From Rhea pennata (lineage: Eukaryota > Chordata > Aves > Rheiformes > Rheidae): a DNA stretch of 64,000 nucleotides. The notes under the pieces were generated by a model. That model was not told the DNA's origin, made no database searches, and saw only the letters and a program-made list of their open reading frames with translations. The first letter of the stretch is position 1. Each line of letters starts with the position of its first letter. Below, one piece after another: positions 63,978 through 64,000 of this stretch. Position numbers and translations under genes: made by a program. The stretch covers positions 2,356,001 through 2,420,000 of the forward strand of contig NW_026907680.1 of NCBI RefSeq assembly GCF_028389875.1. Reading direction: 5' to 3'.

Positions 63978-64000
63978 CTGCAAAAAAAGCATTATAATGA

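Overview
The window is avian nuclear DNA. Three things show this: many CR1 LINE 3' ends (closing on the TGATTCTGTGATTCT-type octamer repeats), a TMEM209 gene whose exons can be placed codon by codon, and a CCDC81-like (HU-domain) gene family of the kind known to have expanded massively in birds. I cannot name the species.

Layout. (1) 0.4-9.3 kb: ten coding exons of TMEM209 on the minus strand, from the start codon to about codon 447, with a CpG-rich promoter at about 9.0-9.3 kb. The last exons lie to the left of the window. (2) 9.8-15.8 kb ('P', minus): a 5'-truncated CCDC81-like copy with a very short Ser-rich tail. (3) 15.8-25.0 kb ('Q', minus sense): a duplicon carrying a broken CARD gene. 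(4) 25.0-26.2 kb: a CR1 and a fragment ('R') of a CCDC81-like 3' end. (5) 26.6-30.6 kb ('S', plus): a CCDC81-like 3' copy with a frameshift and an LTR insertion. (6) 30.7-37.55 kb ('T', plus sense): an inverted copy of Q carrying an intact CARD-only gene. (7) 38.99-51.40 kb ('U', plus): an apparently complete CCDC81-like gene with two N-terminal HU domains, a tandemly amplified pair of small exons and a 305-residue Ser/Gly-rich tail. (8) 53.0-56.46 kb ('V', minus sense): a third partial copy of Q/T, cut off by (9) a degraded gammaretrovirus-like provirus, 56.46-62.6 kb, with no env body and only a stub of a 3' LTR. (10) 63.9 kb: the last coding exon of TMEM209, again on the minus strand, although the other TMEM209 exons are 55 kb away in the wrong order. 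This implies a second TMEM209 copy or fragment to the right.

The most interesting feature is the pairing, duplicated as an inverted repeat, of a CARD gene (closest by eye to NLRP1/ASC/CARD8-type CARDs) with a CCDC81-like gene: Q-P on the minus strand and T-U on the plus strand. Avian CCDC81 expansion has been proposed in the literature to relate to recognition of non-self. Here family members sit next to a small inflammasome-type adaptor domain and show the signatures of a fast-evolving locus: exon-cassette amplification, tail length change, pseudogenes, and ERV and CR1 insertions. A joint function is inference only.

All similarity statements are by eye from translations and splice signals. 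No database search or alignment was run.
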